A DNA stretch of 64,000 nt. It comes from Mycolicibacterium rhodesiae. Lineage in GTDB: Bacteria; Actinomycetota; Actinomycetes; Mycobacteriales; Mycobacteriaceae. The position numbers and the translations under genes were made by a program. Shown here piece by piece: positions 46,415-55,171 of the stretch. How positions within the stretch are numbered: the stretch's first letter is position 1; the number at the start of each line of letters is the position of its first letter. A model generated the notes under the pieces. The model saw only the letters and a program-made list of their open reading frames with translations, did not search any database and was not told the DNA's origin. The stretch is taken from assembly GCF_002086695.1 (NCBI RefSeq), contig NZ_MVIH01000015.1:1-64000 (forward strand). The letters run 5' to 3'.

Positions 46415-47211
46415 TCACTGGCACACCTCTGCGGGGCTCCGTGTTCAACGAGAGTCTGGTATTCGCCGGCCAGCTGCTCACCAAGTGGCGCCGTGCCCCG
46501 GTGGTGCCGATCCAATCCGTGCTGTTCCCGACGTTCCTGCTGATCACCTATTACCTGTTGGTCGGCAAATCGGTCTTGAACATCACCGGAACCGACAGCC
46601 TCTACGGTTTGGTGCCGACGTGCGCCATCGCCGGCGCATTCTCCGGCGCGCTCGCGGCCGGTCTCGCCATGAGCCTGGAACGCGACTCCGGTCTGCTGAG
46701 TCAGCTGTGGGCGCTGCCAGTCCACCGCGCCAGCGCCCTGATCGGCAGGATGCTCGCCGAGGCCATCCGGACGCTGGCGAGTACCGCGGTGATCCTCATC
46801 GTCGGTATCGGGCTTGGGCTTCGCTTCCACGGCAATGTGGTCTCCCTACTGCTGTTCCTGCTGGTCCCGGTGCTGGTGGTGATCGTTTTTTCGCTGATGG
46901 TGATTGCAGTCGCAGTGCGCGCCAAGGACGGAACCGTACTCATCTGGCTCGCGCTGCCCGCTATCACCGCGGTGTTCGCCAGCTCCGGTTCGCCCCCGAT
47001 CGAGTCATTGCCCTCGTGGATGTGGCCACTGCTCCGATTCCAGCCGATGGAGCCGATCGTCGATTCGATGCGGATACTCTCCCAGGGCGGCTTCCCGGCA
47101 TCACAGCTGCTCATCGGTCTGGCCTGGACGACGTTGGGAATTGTCGTCATCAGCCCGCTGGCAATCCGCGGTTACCGTGTCGCCGCCGAATCCGGAGGTG
47201 TTCAAGGCTGA
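46411..47211 (+). CDS. drrC: DrrC-type ABC-2 membrane permease
   Basis: A 266-residue permease from ATG 46411, overlapping drrB by ATGA; the longer frame upstream is antisense-like read-through of drrB and is not used. It has about six hydrophobic segments and the end motif PIESLPSWMWPLLRFQPMEP like its partner. It is the last gene of the operon, ending 10 nt from the stop of the convergent glycosyltransferase copy 4. Confidence 0.88.
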   Translation: MITGTPLRGSVFNESLVFAGQLLTKWRRAPVVPIQSVLFPTFLLITYYLLVGKSVLNITGTDSLYGLVPTCAIAGAFSGALAAGLAMSLERDSGLLSQLWALPVHRASALIGRMLAEAIRTLASTAVILIVGIGLGLRFHGNVVSLLLFLLVPVLVVIVFSLMVIAVAVRAKDGTVLIWLALPAITAVFASSGSPPIESLPSWMWPLLRFQPMEPIVDSMRILSQGGFPASQLLIGLAWTTLGIVVISPLAIRGYRVAAESGGVQG

Positions 47212-47221
47212 CGGTTTGGTG

Positions 47222-48499
47222 TCAACGACCGTGGGAACGCGCGTAGTTCTCCAGCAAATCCGCCGCGTTCGCCGCACTGGCAGCGGATGTGGTCATCTGC
47301 GCCGCAAGCCGACGCGCATTGTCAACGTGTTCCGGATTGAGAATTTCACGCAGGTCTTTGACCAGAGTCTTCTCGGTGGTCGCCAAGAAGCGCCGCCCGG
47401 TGCCCACCTTCAGCCGTTTGAGCCGGCCTGCCCAGAACATCTGATCGGGCAGCATCCACAGGATCATCGTCGGGCGCCCTGAACGCAGACCCGCGTTGGT
47501 GGTTCCCGAGCCGCCATGGTGCACGATCGCTCGGCAAGACGGGAAAATCTCCGCGTAATTGATCGTCCCCACCACTTTGATGTGCTCGAAATACGGAACG
47601 CCACTGAAATCGTTCATGCCTGCCCCGATCAGTGCCCGCTCCCCTAGCCGGGCGCAGGCTCCGGCGATCATGCCGACGGTGTCGTCGGCGGATTCGATCG
47701 GCATGCTGCCGAATCCGAAGAAGACCGGCGGGGTCCCCTCAGCGACCCACGACGAGACGTCCTGGTCGTCAACGGCGGGCAATTCGAGGGTCAGTCCTCC
47801 GACAAAAGGCCGTTGCGGTGGCGACTGAAGGTTCCATGTCGCCCATTCCTGTGCGAGCCCTGGAAAACACGCCGCGTCGTAGGCCTGGAGTTCGAGCGCG
47901 CCGCTGTCCGCGATCCGGCGCGTCCAGTGGGCAGCCGCCCTCGGCAGGCCGAGCGCGAGACGCTGCGCATCGTCATCGACTCGATGCCCTCGCCACGCCA
48001 TCCCGTCGGCCACCGTCATCACCGTGCGGCCCAACTTCGCCGGTAGCAAAGGGAGCACCTGGCCGTTGATCCGCAGTGGAAAGTGGTGCAACGTCGCGAA
48101 TGGAATGCGGTGATACTCCGCGACATTGGCGGCAATGCCTTCGTAATTCATGCCTGTGACCAGCACGTCGGCACCCTTCGCCAACGCCAGCAGCGTCTTG
48201 CCCGCCTCTTCCCGGTGCCGGTCGAGAGGAGTTGAAAACTCGCGCACCAGTCTGCCCAGTTCCCGGACCCGCCAGGGTTTGGTGAAGAGCACCTTGAAGT
48301 AGTCCTGGTGCGGCTCGATGATCTCCCGCACGGCCGGGCCATAGGCGACCGCCTCCGGACCGGCGGACGTAGCGAACTCGACCAGGTCGGGCGCGACCAC
48401 TAAACACACCTCGTTCCCTCGGCGCACCAGTTCACGGCCCAGTGCCGCAAAGGGTTCCACTTCGCCCCGCGAACCCCAATTCGCCAATACGAATTTCAT
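47222..48499 (-). CDS. UGT-type glycosyltransferase (GPL Gtf/RtfA-like), copy 4
   Basis: A 425-residue enzyme from ATG 48499 (MKFVLANWGSRGEVEP). It contains RRGNEV, PPVFFGFGS and VHHGGSGTT. It lies 20 nt after the epimerase stop in a minus-strand operon with the nucleotide-sugar dehydrogenase, so it may transfer the uronic acid or derived sugar made by those two enzymes. The 22 residues before Met 48499 in the longer frame show no family similarity. Confidence 0.87.
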   Translation of the reverse strand: MKFVLANWGSRGEVEPFAALGRELVRRGNEVCLVVAPDLVEFATSAGPEAVAYGPAVREIIEPHQDYFKVLFTKPWRVRELGRLVREFSTPLDRHREEAGKTLLALAKGADVLVTGMNYEGIAANVAEYHRIPFATLHHFPLRINGQVLPLLPAKLGRTVMTVADGMAWRGHRVDDDAQRLALGLPRAAAHWTRRIADSGALELQAYDAACFPGLAQEWATWNLQSPPQRPFVGGLTLELPAVDDQDVSSWVAEGTPPVFFGFGSMPIESADDTVGMIAGACARLGERALIGAGMNDFSGVPYFEHIKVVGTINYAEIFPSCRAIVHHGGSGTTNAGLRSGRPTMILWMLPDQMFWAGRLKRLKVGTGRRFLATTEKTLVKDLREILNPEHVDNARRLAAQMTTSAASAANAADLLENYARSHGR

Positions 48500-48519
48500 G
48501 CCGGTTCCGGCTTTACGCC

Positions 48520-49512
48520 CTAGCCTGCCGTTTCTTCGAGGTACCACGGATTGGCCCGGGCCCACTCGATGGTGCGGCGCAGTCCCTCTTCGAGGTCGAC
48601 CTCCAGCTTCCAGCCCAGCACCCGCTGTGCCTTGGTCGAATCGGGGACGCGGCGCGGAATGTCCTCGTAGCGTGCACCGTACTGTTCGGCGGTATTGAAG
48701 GCGACGGTGCTCGACACCGATTCGACATTGGCGATCTTGATCGCCAGGTCGACGGCGTCACGCATATTCGTTTCGATCATGCTGCCGATGTTGAACAGCT
48801 CGCCGATTCCCGAATCACTGTCTGCCGCAAGCAAAGTCCCGGAGATCGCGTCGTCGACGTAGGTGAAACACCTGGTCTGGTTGCCCGAATCGTAGAGCAG
48901 TGGATCCAGACCGTTGAGAATCCGGTGAATGCTCTTGGAAACCACGAAGATCGGATTCTGTCGCGGCCCATACACATTGAAGAACCGCACCACCGTCACC
49001 GGCAGCCCGTAGGTGTCGTGCATCGCGAACACCATGTGTTCGGCCATGGCCTTGCTGGTGCTGTAACTCCAGCGGGCGGTGCGGGTGGAGCCGACCACCC
49101 GGTCATCGTCCTCGCGCCACGGCGTTGCGGGGTTCTTGCCGTAGACCTCCGAGGTACTGGTGAACACGACCCGCGTGCCGTACCTATGAGCCAGCTCTAG
49201 AACGTTGCGGGTGCCGATCACACTGACGTCCACCACGCGCAGCGGGTTCTCGACATATTTGTTGACTCCGACGACCGACGCTAGATGGAAGACCGTGTCG
49301 ATATCAGCGGTGATCACAGCTTCGAGCGCGGCGAAATCGGTGACATCACCTTGTATGAAGCAAAAATTGGGATAACTGTCGAAGTCGATGCTGCTGTCGC
49401 GGGTGTTCTTCGCAAAATCGAACACGGTGACCGAGTCCCCGCGGTCCAACAGCCTGGTGACCAGATGCGATCCGACGAACCCGTACCCACCGGTGACCAC
49501 GATGTGTGCCAT
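48520..49512 (-). CDS. NAD-dependent epimerase/decarboxylase (UDP-sugar SDR)
   Basis: A 330-residue extended SDR from ATG 49512 (MAHIVVTGGYGFVGSH). NAD motif GGYGFVG, FTSTSEVYG serine region and catalytic YSTSK. It resembles UDP-glucuronate decarboxylases and 4-epimerases. The ATG overlaps the TAA of the dehydrogenase by one base (TAATG), so the pair is cotranslated and probably acts in sequence: oxidation to a UDP-uronic acid, then decarboxylation (to a pentose) or 4-epimerisation (to a galacturonic type). Sequence alone does not decide between these. Confidence 0.84.
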   Translation of the reverse strand: MAHIVVTGGYGFVGSHLVTRLLDRGDSVTVFDFAKNTRDSSIDFDSYPNFCFIQGDVTDFAALEAVITADIDTVFHLASVVGVNKYVENPLRVVDVSVIGTRNVLELAHRYGTRVVFTSTSEVYGKNPATPWREDDDRVVGSTRTARWSYSTSKAMAEHMVFAMHDTYGLPVTVVRFFNVYGPRQNPIFVVSKSIHRILNGLDPLLYDSGNQTRCFTYVDDAISGTLLAADSDSGIGELFNIGSMIETNMRDAVDLAIKIANVESVSSTVAFNTAEQYGARYEDIPRRVPDSTKAQRVLGWKLEVDLEEGLRRTIEWARANPWYLEETAG

Positions 49513-50894
49513 TAACGGCCGATCCCCTTGTAGATGAAGCCTGCGGCACGTGCCGCCGCGGGGTCGAAACTGTTTCTGCCATCGAGGAATATGCATCCGA
49601 CGGCGGTCAGCTCGGCCAGCCGCGTCAGCGGGATCTGGTGGAATTCGCGGTGCCCGGCCAGCACCACCAGGGCGTCGGCGTCTTTCACCGCGGACTCGAT
49701 ATCGGCGGTCAGCGGAACCTTCGTCACGGTGTAGGCCTCCTCGTCCGGCACCCACGGATCATGCACGCTCAGTTCACATCCGGACGCTTCCAGCAGCTCG
49801 ACGACATATCTGGTCGGCGTCAGCCGGCAGTCTCCGGTGTTGTTCTTGAACGCGATGCCCAGCACCGCGATCTTGCTGGTCTCGATCGCCTTGCCCTGTC
49901 CGGTGAGTAGATCCGTCAGCAGCCCGTAGGTGTAGGTGGGCATGGTGTCGTTGACGGTCCGTGATGTGCGAGGGATGGAGAGCTCCAGCCCGAGGTTCTG
50001 GCCCAGGTGGTTGACGAACCACGGATCCTTGGTCAGGCAGTAGCCGCCGACGCCCATGCTCGGATGCAGGATGTTGACGTTGTGCATGCCCTTGGGCATT
50101 GAGTTGGCGGCATAGATGACCTGCAGCGCGTCCATGCCGAGCCGGTCGCATATCTTGGCCATCTCGTTGGCCATTGCGACGTTGAGGTCGATCCACGTGT
50201 TGCACGCGAGTTTGACCATCTCGGCAGTGCGGGGGTCGTCGACGATGATCGATTCCACGCCGAGGGCGTGCCGCCACAGCATGGCGCAGGCGCGGGCGCT
50301 GCGTTCGTCGACGGCACCGACGACGACGGGGATCGAGGTCAGCTCACGGATCGCCACGCCCTCCGCGAGGCGCTCAGGGCAGAACGCCAGCCCGAAGTCG
50401 ACACCGGCGGTCAACCCCGAGACCTCTTCCAGGACCGGCTTGACGAGGGTTTCAGTGGTGTCGGGCGGCACCGTGCTCTTGAGGATCACGAGGTGCCCGG
50501 GCCGCAGGTGCCCGCCGACGGCACGGGCCGCGGCGGTGATGTCGTCGACAATGGGTTCGTAGTCGGGGCCCAGCGGTGTCCCGACGGTCACCACAATGAA
50601 GTCGTTATCTGCGACGGCGGCGAAATCGGTTGTCGCGCGCAGCCTGCCGACGCCGACGTTGTTGGCCACCAGTTCGCCGAGCCCCGGCTCCGGCACGTGG
50701 CTGCGGCCCGCGTTGATCTCGTCGACAACGTGTTCGCGGACGTCGACTCCAGTCACCGGCCAGCCGCGATCGGCCAGTACGGCGCCGATCACCGTACCGA
50801 TATAGCCGAAGCCGACCACCGCGATCCCCGACCGCATGCCCCGGACCATGAGATCGATCTCGGCGTCTGTGCGACCAAACACGCCTCTTGTCAT
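49512..50894 (-). CDS. Nucleotide-sugar dehydrogenase (UDP-glucose/UDP-ManNAc 6-dehydrogenase family)
   Basis: A 460-residue enzyme that oxidises the C6 of a UDP-sugar to a uronic acid using two NAD. Rossmann start VVGFGYIGTVIGAV (about 25-38), central CNTWIDLNVAMANEMAK, catalytic Cys in VGGYCLTKDPWF (about residue 285) and C-terminal NAD/substrate-binding domain with GIAFKNNTGDCR. The first Met (50894) is used; Met16 and Met20 are possible shorter starts. First gene of the operon dehydrogenase-epimerase-glycosyltransferase. Uronic acids occur in some GPL serovar glycans, so a uronic or pentose decoration of this lipopeptide is expected (inference). Confidence 0.87.
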   Translation of the reverse strand: MTRGVFGRTDAEIDLMVRGMRSGIAVVGFGYIGTVIGAVLADRGWPVTGVDVREHVVDEINAGRSHVPEPGLGELVANNVGVGRLRATTDFAAVADNDFIVVTVGTPLGPDYEPIVDDITAAARAVGGHLRPGHLVILKSTVPPDTTETLVKPVLEEVSGLTAGVDFGLAFCPERLAEGVAIRELTSIPVVVGAVDERSARACAMLWRHALGVESIIVDDPRTAEMVKLACNTWIDLNVAMANEMAKICDRLGMDALQVIYAANSMPKGMHNVNILHPSMGVGGYCLTKDPWFVNHLGQNLGLELSIPRTSRTVNDTMPTYTYGLLTDLLTGQGKAIETSKIAVLGIAFKNNTGDCRLTPTRYVVELLEASGCELSVHDPWVPDEEAYTVTKVPLTADIESAVKDADALVVLAGHREFHQIPLTRLAELTAVGCIFLDGRNSFDPAAARAAGFIYKGIGR

Positions 50895-51287
50895 CGCAGG
50901 TCCAGCCCCTCGGTTTCCCTAGCTACCACGTCAGGGCTTCACACAGTCCCCGCTCCAGTCGCGGGGAGTCTAAACCAGCAACGGCGCCCTCCGGCAGGAA
51001 ATCTCGGAGATTGGGCTGCGGGCGACGCGCCGCGCCCGTGATCAGGCGGGGCGCAGGGCCAAGTCGAGACTGGTGGCGGTAGCGGCGATTGATCCACTTC
51101 TCGCAACGATCGGTATCGGTGCAACGGTTCACCCGATCACGCACCTACTGGGTCGTGGTGATGCCGCGCGCGGCCAAGACAATGAGCACGACATCAAGCT
51201 CGCCTTCGGCACAGCTCAGTGGCGCCGTGCTGTGCCATTCCCGATCAAAAGCGGCCCGGTCAACCACGGCGCGCGGCGCGGGGCCAT
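50895..51287. other. Intergenic region between dehydrogenase and glycosyltransferase copy 5
   Basis: A 393-nt gap on the upstream side of the dehydrogenase operon. The only structure I see is a GC hairpin (TCCCCGC, 7-nt loop, GCGGGGA) at 50947-50967, about 52 nt before the dehydrogenase ATG; it has no T-run and is not a clear terminator. No gene is convincing in the remainder. Confidence 0.5.
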
Positions 51288-52556
51288 TCATCCGATTCCA
51301 CGCCGCCGGGCGAACCCCTCGATGCGGTCCGCAGCGGCCGCGACGGCCTGAGCGCGCGTGGTCATCTGCGGCGCCAGCCCACGGGCCCGTGCCGCACACT
51401 CGGGGGCCAGAACCTTGCGCAAATCCTTGACCAAGGTCTTCTCAGTGGTCGTGGAAAACCGCCGCCCGACACCCACCTTCAGACGTTTCACCTGAGCCGC
51501 GAAGAACGGCTGATCGGGCAGCGTCCAGAGCACCACCTGCGGCACGCCCGCGCGCAGGCACGCCGCCAGAGTCCCCGAGCCGCCGTGGTGCACCACCGCC
51601 CGGCACATCGGGAAGATGCTCGCGTAGTTCACCTGTCCGACAACCTTCACCTGCTCGAACCGGGGGGCGCCTCCATAGTCGGTTCCGCCGGCGCCGATGA
51701 TCGCGCGAACCCCCAGTTGCGCACACGCCGCGGCGATCATGGCCACCGTGTCGGCCGGTGATCCGATTGGAACGCTGCCGAATCCGAAGAAAACCGGCGG
51801 GGTTCCCTCAGCAATCCAAGTCGCCACCGCTTCGTCAGCGGCCGTCGGCGATGCCATCGCCAATGCCCCGACAAATGGCCGTTCATCGCCCCATCGAGCC
51901 CATTCGGATACCAGGACGGGAAAGACCAGTTCGTCGTACGCCTGTATTTCCAGCGAATCTCGGCCGGCGATGCGCCGGTGCACCGGAGCAGTGGCCTCAG
52001 GCAGTCCAAGTTCACGGCGCTGCGCATCCTCGCCCCTGCGGGTTCCGCGCCAGGCGGTCCATTCATTGACGGTCATCGCCATGCGGCTCAGCGGCGCTGG
52101 GATGATCGGCATGAGCTGGCCGTGCGCCCGGTACGGGAAGTAGTGCAGGGTGACTAACGGAATGCCTTGCGCCTCCGCCACGTTGGCGGCGGGCTGTTCG
52201 AAGATCAGTCCGGTGGCCAGCAAGTCGGCCCCTTGCGCCACCGAGGCCAGTGTTCTGGTCATCGCCGCCCAGCATTCGGCGGCGAATTGCGCCGTCTCGG
52301 TAGCCATCCGGTTGAGCTCTTTGAGCCTCCAAGGCGTGCGGCCGTACAGCGTGAAGTAGCGCCACTGCAGCTCAAGGATTTCCTTCGAGTCCAGCCCATA
52401 GGCAACGGCGGGGAGCCCGGCGCCCTCGGTGAAACCGACCAGGTTGGGTGGGACCACCATCAGTACATCGTGTCCCCGGCGTTGTAACTCATCGCCGACA
52501 ACAACAGCGGGCTCGATATCGCCCCGGCCACCGTAACTCGACAGCACAATATTCAT
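51288..52556 (-). CDS. UGT-type glycosyltransferase (GPL Gtf/RtfA-like), copy 5
   Basis: A 422-residue enzyme from ATG 52556 (MNIVLSSYGGRGDIEP); 21 upstream residues in the frame are not family-like. It contains RRGHDVLMVVPPNL, PPVFFGFGS and VVHHGGSGT. It is divergent from the third acyltransferase across 137 nt. The decayed glycosyltransferase tail at about 55.0-55.15 kb resembles the C-terminus of this copy (GRRxSTTTExTLVK), so they are close relatives. Confidence 0.87.
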   Translation of the reverse strand: MNIVLSSYGGRGDIEPAVVVGDELQRRGHDVLMVVPPNLVGFTEGAGLPAVAYGLDSKEILELQWRYFTLYGRTPWRLKELNRMATETAQFAAECWAAMTRTLASVAQGADLLATGLIFEQPAANVAEAQGIPLVTLHYFPYRAHGQLMPIIPAPLSRMAMTVNEWTAWRGTRRGEDAQRRELGLPEATAPVHRRIAGRDSLEIQAYDELVFPVLVSEWARWGDERPFVGALAMASPTAADEAVATWIAEGTPPVFFGFGSVPIGSPADTVAMIAAACAQLGVRAIIGAGGTDYGGAPRFEQVKVVGQVNYASIFPMCRAVVHHGGSGTLAACLRAGVPQVVLWTLPDQPFFAAQVKRLKVGVGRRFSTTTEKTLVKDLRKVLAPECAARARGLAPQMTTRAQAVAAAADRIEGFARRRGIG

Positions 52557-52693
52557 GGCCGTGTGGTGGCCTTCCGGTCGTGCGGCACCGGTCATTAATA
52601 CCGGACTCGCGACGGCCACGTAAGCGTTCTACAAACCCAACGAGCACGGCTATCCGCAAGCCCGAACGGTTGTACGGGTAAGGTCGCGCCGAA

Positions 52694-54850
52694 ATGCAAA
52701 ATAGCCACAGTGGCCGCTACTCGGCGAATGCGGAGAATCACCATTTCCGCCCGGACATCGAGGGCTTGCGCGCGGTTGCCGTCATTGCCGTGGTCCTATT
52801 CCACGCTGCGGTGCCCGGGATCAGCGGCGGATTCGTCGGCGTCGATGTCTTTTTCGTCATCTCCGGTTTCCTGATCACCGGGTTGCTGTGGCGCAAAGCA
52901 AGCACCACCGGGGGCGTCCGGTTGCGCAGCTTCTACGGGGCGCGGGCACGTAGATTGCTGCCGGCATCAGCGATGGTCGCGATCATCACGGTGACCGTCT
53001 CGGCAATCCTGATGAACCCGTTGCAGATCCGGGCCGTCATCCAGGCGTGCATCGCCAGCGCACTGTACGTCTCCAACATCTGGTTCTCCGGACAGGAAAC
53101 CGGCTACTTCGCTTCCAGGGATCCGTCGCCGTTCCTGCACTATTGGTCACTGGGCGTCGAGGAACAGTTCTACTTGGTGTGGCCGGTACTGATCCTGGGC
53201 ACAGCCTGGCTAGTCCGGCTGTTCCGACGCCGCAGCAGGACCGAAGCCACTCGGTCACTGTGGCCGTATCTCACGGTTCTGACCGTTACCACGATCGTGT
53301 CATTCTCGGTCTGCTTGGCGGTCACCAAAGCTTGGCCCGAGCCGGCGTTCTACCTCATGCCGAACCGGGCGTGGCAGTTGGGCTTGGGTGGCGTCGTGGC
53401 CCTGACCGCCGGCTATTGGCGCCGCCTGGATGCACGCTTTGCTGCCGCCATCGGGCTGGCCGGTCTGGCCCTCATCCTGGCCGCATGCACCCTGCTGACT
53501 CCGGACACCCCATACCCCGGCACCGCAGCACTGGTGCCCACACTCGGCGCGGCCCTCGTCATCACCGCCGGCTGCGCAACACCCACCGCAGGATGCGGGC
53601 GTCTGCTGGGACTGGCGCCCATGCGCGCCATCGGCCAGATCTCCTACTCCTGGTACCTCTGGCACTGGCCCGTTCTCATACTCACTCCCATCGCACTGGG
53701 TCATCCACTCGGACTACCAGCGCGGCTGGCGGCTGCCGCGGTCAGCGCCGTCCTGGCCGCGCTGACACTGCGCTATCTGGAAAATCCACTGCGCTTCAGT
53801 CCGGGTATCCGTAACTCACCCTGGCGCAGTCTCGGGCTCGGCGCACTATCGACCGCGCTCGCCGTCACCGTCAGCAGCGCGCTCCTATTCGTTATCCCAT
53901 CACCGATCGGCCGGGGTGCCCCTGCCACACCGCTGGTCATCACCGCGCCGACCATCCCGCCCGGCGCCCCGATCAGCGCCTACGACACCGCCGTCCACAA
54001 CGTCTTCGCCCAGGTTCACGCCGCCGTCGCCGAATCCGCCAACCTCACGGCAGTCCCGGTCAACCTCACCCCGCCCCTGGCCGACGCGAACAGCAAAGGC
54101 ATCAAGACCTTTATCGCCGACACCTGCTTTAGCACCATCAATCAGGTGGCGCAGCCTGAGTGCGCCAGTGGTGATCTGGCGTCCCCCGAAACTGTCGCCC
54201 TGATCGGCGACTCCCACGCCGCGATGTTCAACCCGGCCTTCGGCCAGATCGCGAATCAGCGGCATTGGCGCCTGGAATCGCTGTCCAAACGCGGATGCCC
54301 AATGCTGGACTTACCCCTCGAGATCCCGGACCCGACAAGGGAATACCGGGAGTGCGCGGTGTGGCGCACAGCCATCATGTCCCGACTTCGCACCGAACAC
54401 CCCCGACTGATCGTCCTCAGCCTCCAGCGCAATTACAGCGGCGTCTACAAGGGCCAAAGTTTCACGCCATTCGACCCCATCTGGCTGGCCAGCCTCACTC
54501 GTTTGATCGGCGATCTGCGCAGCACCGGCGCTCAGGTCCTCGTCCTGGGCCCCATTCCCATCCCACAAACCGATGTACCAGAATGTCTGGCCAGCCACCT
54601 GACAGTCGCCGCCGCCTGCGCACTATCCCCCCTCAGCCAATCTGGCATCTCCGCCGAAAAGGTCGCCGCTACAGCCGCTGGCGGGTATTACGCCGACCTC
54701 ACCGACCTGTTTTGCACCAACAACCGCTGCCCCGTCATAATCGGCAACACCTTGGTCTACTTCGACATCAGCCACCTCACCGCGGAGTACTCCCGGATAC
54801 TGGCGCCCGTGATGGGCGCGCTAGCTGACCGTGCGCTCGCAGGCGACTGA
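52694..54850 (+). CDS. Acyltransferase-3/SGNH membrane O-acyltransferase, copy 3
   Basis: A 718-residue paralogue of the two enzymes at 36.5-40.8 kb, from ATG 52694. AT3 part: FRPDIEGLRAVAV, LFHAAVP, GVDVFFVISGFLIT, about ten hydrophobic helices to residue 385. SGNH part: GDSHAAMFNP and DISHLTAEYS. It differs from the other two in having FNPAF after GDSHAAM, and in its linker. Probably acetylates a separate position of the same glycolipid; its separation from the tandem pair suggests an older duplication. Confidence 0.88.
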   Translation: MQNSHSGRYSANAENHHFRPDIEGLRAVAVIAVVLFHAAVPGISGGFVGVDVFFVISGFLITGLLWRKASTTGGVRLRSFYGARARRLLPASAMVAIITVTVSAILMNPLQIRAVIQACIASALYVSNIWFSGQETGYFASRDPSPFLHYWSLGVEEQFYLVWPVLILGTAWLVRLFRRRSRTEATRSLWPYLTVLTVTTIVSFSVCLAVTKAWPEPAFYLMPNRAWQLGLGGVVALTAGYWRRLDARFAAAIGLAGLALILAACTLLTPDTPYPGTAALVPTLGAALVITAGCATPTAGCGRLLGLAPMRAIGQISYSWYLWHWPVLILTPIALGHPLGLPARLAAAAVSAVLAALTLRYLENPLRFSPGIRNSPWRSLGLGALSTALAVTVSSALLFVIPSPIGRGAPATPLVITAPTIPPGAPISAYDTAVHNVFAQVHAAVAESANLTAVPVNLTPPLADANSKGIKTFIADTCFSTINQVAQPECASGDLASPETVALIGDSHAAMFNPAFGQIANQRHWRLESLSKRGCPMLDLPLEIPDPTREYRECAVWRTAIMSRLRTEHPRLIVLSLQRNYSGVYKGQSFTPFDPIWLASLTRLIGDLRSTGAQVLVLGPIPIPQTDVPECLASHLTVAAACALSPLSQSGISAEKVAATAAGGYYADLTDLFCTNNRCPVIIGNTLVYFDISHLTAEYSRILAPVMGALADRALAGD

Positions 54851-54954
54851 CCACGCAGCGTGGAGCCATCAGTCCTTTACATCGCTCGCGCTGTGCCTGA
54901 ACGAGAAGTCCCGGTGGCCGAAATGCTGAGGATTGTGCTAACCGCGAGGATCGC

Positions 54955-55150
54955 CGCCTGCGCGAGAATTCGGTCGCCACACCCCGTTGACGCCGCCGGG
55001 CGAATTCTTCGATGCTGTCCGCCGCAGCGGCAACGCTGTCACCACTCGGGAGCCAAATTCTTGCGCAGGCCTTTGACCAGTGTCGTTTCGGTGGTGGTCG
55101 AAATCCGCCGACCGCCCCCACTTAGCCTCTGACCGAGCTGCGCAGCTGCC
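54955..55150 (-). pseudogene. Remnant of a sixth UGT-type glycosyltransferase (C-terminal tail)
   Basis: Read on the minus strand, the segment gives GGGRRISTTTETTLVKGLRKNLAPEW, here split for description as GRRISTTTETTLVK then LRKNLAPEW, followed after a frameshift and loss of about 20 residues by AAAADSIEEFARRR. These match the tail of glycosyltransferase copy 5 (GRRFSTTTEKTLVK, LRKVLAPE, AAAADRIEGFARRR). Nothing of the catalytic body remains upstream. It sits directly beside a decayed methyltransferase, so a former glycosyltransferase/methyltransferase pair was probably lost here. Confidence 0.75.
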
Positions 55151-55171
55151 GGATTCCTAGCCACCCATGTT

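Noticed and set aside
50947..50967. GC hairpin as a rho-independent terminator
   Set aside because: No T-run follows on either strand and it lies just upstream of a gene start rather than after a stop.
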